Below the pieces are notes generated by a model. It worked only from the letters and a program-made list of their open reading frames with translations, was not told the DNA's origin and ran no database searches. A stretch of 7,617 bases of DNA from assembly GCA_005799205.1 (NCBI GenBank), contig SYHM01000173.1, forward strand, positions 1-7,617. Reading direction: 5' to 3'. The position numbers were made by a program, and so were the translations under genes. Below are positions 5,766 through 7,617 of this stretch, piece after piece. The stretch is from Planctomycetia bacterium. GTDB lineage: Bacteria; Planctomycetota; Phycisphaerae; Phycisphaerales; SM1A02. Numbering within the stretch: the first letter of the stretch is position 1; every line of letters starts with the position of its first letter.

Positions 5766-6175
5766 GTGGACCGTTCCGTGTCGTCGCTTGAGAGGGTCGC
5801 AGGACTTGAGAAGTCAATCGGCCGGTGGTCTGCTCCAACGGCAACCATCTTGACGATCGATTCAGTCACCCGCACCTGCTTTCCAGACGAGTACCGTTCG
5901 GCGTCGACGTTGATTCGAATCGTCACCGAAGAGCGCCCAGTCGTGACCGTCGAGGCGCGCAGTGTGACAAGTTCTCCGACAAAGACGGGGGCGACAAACT
6001 CGATCCGTTCAACCATCACAGTCACCCACCGATGCAGCCCGAGCGATCGTGCGTGGACATATGCGGCCTGATCGATGTAACTCATGATCACCCCGCCGAA
6101 GACGGTGCCGCTGTGATTCGTGTCTCGCGGCATCGTCATGACGCGCAAGACGAGTTCGCCGTCTGGGTCGCTCAT
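5762..6175 (-). CDS. Acyl-CoA thioesterase, YciA/BACH hotdog family
   Basis: This is a small cytosolic hotdog-fold enzyme predicted to hydrolyse acyl-CoA to free acid and CoA. The 137 residues carry the family signature PRDTNHSGTVFGGVIMSYID at 16-35, comparable to the MPxDTNxxGxxFGGxLxxxxD pattern of YciA-type enzymes, with Asp35 in the catalytic position. A VERIEFVAPVFVGELV block (55-70) supplies the second hotdog strand set, and SIVKMVAVG (106-114) the last strand. Both ends lie in ATGA overlaps, with uvrA upstream and purN downstream. Chain-length preference cannot be read from the sequence. The acyl-CoA link to its neighbours is not obvious, so co-transcription may reflect growth-related housekeeping. 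Confidence 0.9.
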   Translation of the reverse strand: MSDPDGELVLRVMTMPRDTNHSGTVFGGVIMSYIDQAAYVHARSLGLHRWVTVMVERIEFVAPVFVGELVTLRASTVTTGRSSVTIRINVDAERYSSGKQVRVTESIVKMVAVGADHRPIDFSSPATLSSDDTERST

Positions 6176-7617
6176 CCCCGCGATCGTACTGATCGTGCGG
6201 AGGAAAGATTTCGCCGCGTGCGCGTCGAAGTGGGAGCGGGGGAGTGTTGGAGTGGAAGTGCGAGCACGCGACGCAGATACGCCCCAGTGCTGCTCAGAGG
6301 ATGAGTTGCCACCGCTTCTGGAGTGCCCTCAGCGAGGATCGATCCGCCTCCCTCCCCACCATCGGGACCGAGGTCGATCAACCAGTCGGCGCACTTGATG
6401 ACATCGAGATTGTGCTCAATCACCACGAGCGTGTGCCCAGCGTCGCGCAGTCGGTGCAGGACGGTCACGAGCCGGTCAACGTCTGCGAAGTGCAGTCCCG
6501 TCGTGGGTTCGTCGAGCACATAGAGAGCCTCCGACGAGGTCTGATTGCCCAGCTCCGTTGCGAGCTTGATGCGCTGCGCCTCGCCTCCAGACATCGTGTT
6601 CGAGGACTGCCCGAGTTGCAGATACCCCAACCCCACATCGTGCAGGCAAGAGAGCATCCGTTCAATCTTGGGGTGCGCGGAAAAAAACTCACGTGCGTCA
6701 TCGATCGTCATCGCAAGGACATCCGCAATCGTCCGATCTCGGTAGCGAATCTCAAGCGTCTCACGGTTGTATCGGCTGCCTTGGCACGAATCACATTGCA
6801 CGAAGACATCGGGAAGAAAGTGCATCTCGATTCGGCGCACTCCCTGGCCTTGACAGGACTCGCAGCGACCTCCCTTGACGTTGAACGAGAAGCGGCCGGG
6901 CGCATAGCCGCGAATCTTCGCTTCGGGAACACGCGCAAAGGCCTGCCGCACGTCGTCAAAAATGCCTGTGTACGTTGCTGGATTGGATCGCGGAGTTCGA
7001 CCGATAGGGCCCTGATCGACCTCGACGACGCGATCGATGTGCTCAAGCCCAGTCACGGACCCGTGCACGCCAGGAATCACACGCGCGCCGCCAACATCAC
7101 GCTGCGCACACTTCAGCAGAATGTCACCCACCAACGTGCTCTTGCCGCTGCCAGACACGCCAGTGACGCAGATCATGAGCCCGAGTGGGAATTGCACATC
7201 AATCGACTTCAGGTTGTGCTCACGTGCGCCGAAGACTGCGATGGCACGTCCCGCGTCAGGCGCAGTGCGTGTCGCCGGTATTGGGATCGACCGCGCTCCG
7301 CTGAGATATTGGCCGGTGACGCTTGCGGAGGCGGCGCAAATCTCTGCGACCGTGCCCTGTGCGACGATCGTCCCTCCGTGGCAACCGGGTCCTGGACCTA
7401 CATCGACGATGTGGTCAGCGCTGAGGATCGTGTCGTGGTCGTGCTCGACGATGAGAACGGTGTTCCCGATCGTCGTCAGGTGGCGGAGAGTCGCCACGAG
7501 CCGATCGTTGTCGCGTTGGTGCAGACCGATGGTTGGTTCATCGAGGACATAACAGACCCCAACGAGCCCCGAGCCAACCTGGGTGGCGAGACGAATGCGC
7601 TGCGCCTCCCCTCCAGA
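6172..7617 (-). CDS. uvrA: Excinuclease ABC subunit A, C-terminal half (partial)
   Basis: UvrA recognises bulky DNA damage and loads UvrB in nucleotide excision repair. The frame is open through the window edge, so only the last 481 residues are present and the gene continues beyond 7617. The fragment starts inside the first ABC signature (SGGEAQRIRLA), followed by the Walker B YVLDEPTIGLH of that domain. The second ABC domain has Walker A GVSGSGKST at fragment 153-161. The C-terminal zinc module follows, with CESC (252-255) and CDSC (275-278), then signature SGGEAQRIKLA (343-353), Walker B LYVLDEPTTGLH (365-376) and a switch His402 in VIEHN. The leading Leu of the second signature is Met. 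The short tail is Arg/Ser/Thr-rich. The stop overlaps the thioesterase start (ATGA). Confidence 0.97.
   Translation of the reverse strand, partial: SGGEAQRIRLATQVGSGLVGVCYVLDEPTIGLHQRDNDRLVATLRHLTTIGNTVLIVEHDHDTILSADHIVDVGPGPGCHGGTIVAQGTVAEICAASASVTGQYLSGARSIPIPATRTAPDAGRAIAVFGAREHNLKSIDVQFPLGLMICVTGVSGSGKSTLVGDILLKCAQRDVGGARVIPGVHGSVTGLEHIDRVVEVDQGPIGRTPRSNPATYTGIFDDVRQAFARVPEAKIRGYAPGRFSFNVKGGRCESCQGQGVRRIEMHFLPDVFVQCDSCQGSRYNRETLEIRYRDRTIADVLAMTIDDAREFFSAHPKIERMLSCLHDVGLGYLQLGQSSNTMSGGEAQRIKLATELGNQTSSEALYVLDEPTTGLHFADVDRLVTVLHRLRDAGHTLVVIEHNLDVIKCADWLIDLGPDGGEGGGSILAEGTPEAVATHPLSSTGAYLRRVLALPLQHSPAPTSTRTRRNLSSARSVRSRG

Noticed and set aside
1..7617. tRNA, rRNA, CRISPR, insertion sequence or phage features
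   Set aside because: I saw no cloverleaf-like sequence, regularly spaced repeats, transposase motifs or terminal inverted repeats. Nearly the whole window is housekeeping coding sequence.

Overview
The window (about 59% G+C by eye) reads as ordinary chromosomal DNA of a bacterium, most likely a planctomycete and perhaps of class Phycisphaerae. That placement rests on three things. PurN has a variant N-terminal loop (SGGGTT rather than the SGxGSN type) and a GKGMYG motif after the catalytic NIHP block. The first gene is an exported protein with a WYFTYK...NRTGQDRWWAP block that I associate with planctomycete hypothetical proteins. A ribosome hibernation factor, an EIIA and an HPr also form one cluster. 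The placement is inference; no rRNA gene is present to confirm it.

Plus-strand half (1-2297): an exported or membrane-anchored protein of unknown function (157-813), then rpmA (ribosomal protein L27, 927-1199) and obgE/cgtA (Obg GTPase, 1248-2297). A good sigma-70-type promoter lies just before rpmA. L27 and Obg are the usual ribosome-biogenesis pair, but L21 (rplU), which normally precedes L27, is not here. obgE runs convergently into the next gene with a 26-bp coding overlap.

Minus-strand half (7617 down to 2272): read in the direction of transcription, the order is uvrA (only the C-terminal 481 codons are in the window), a YciA-like hotdog acyl-CoA thioesterase, purN, a secreted HExxH metallopeptidase-like protein with a C-terminal PDZ domain, hpf/raiA, ptsN-like EIIA, and ptsH (HPr). 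The first three overlap by ATGA four-base junctions, and the peptidase follows purN after 10 bp, so these four form a tight operon. After a 194-bp interval holding a hairpin, a 9-bp tandem repeat and a possible small ORF comes hpf. Then, after 89 bp, come ptsN and ptsH, which are 9 bp apart.

The hpf-ptsN-ptsH set recalls the rpoN-hpf-ptsN-rapZ-ptsO (nitrogen PTS) locus of Proteobacteria, but rpoN, rapZ and a sugar permease are absent. It is probably a regulatory phosphorelay next to ribosome hibernation. No RNA genes, CRISPR arrays, insertion sequences or phage genes were seen. The best candidates for something less described are the HExxH-PDZ protein, the unknown exported protein and the hpf leader region. 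I see no convincing new multi-gene system.
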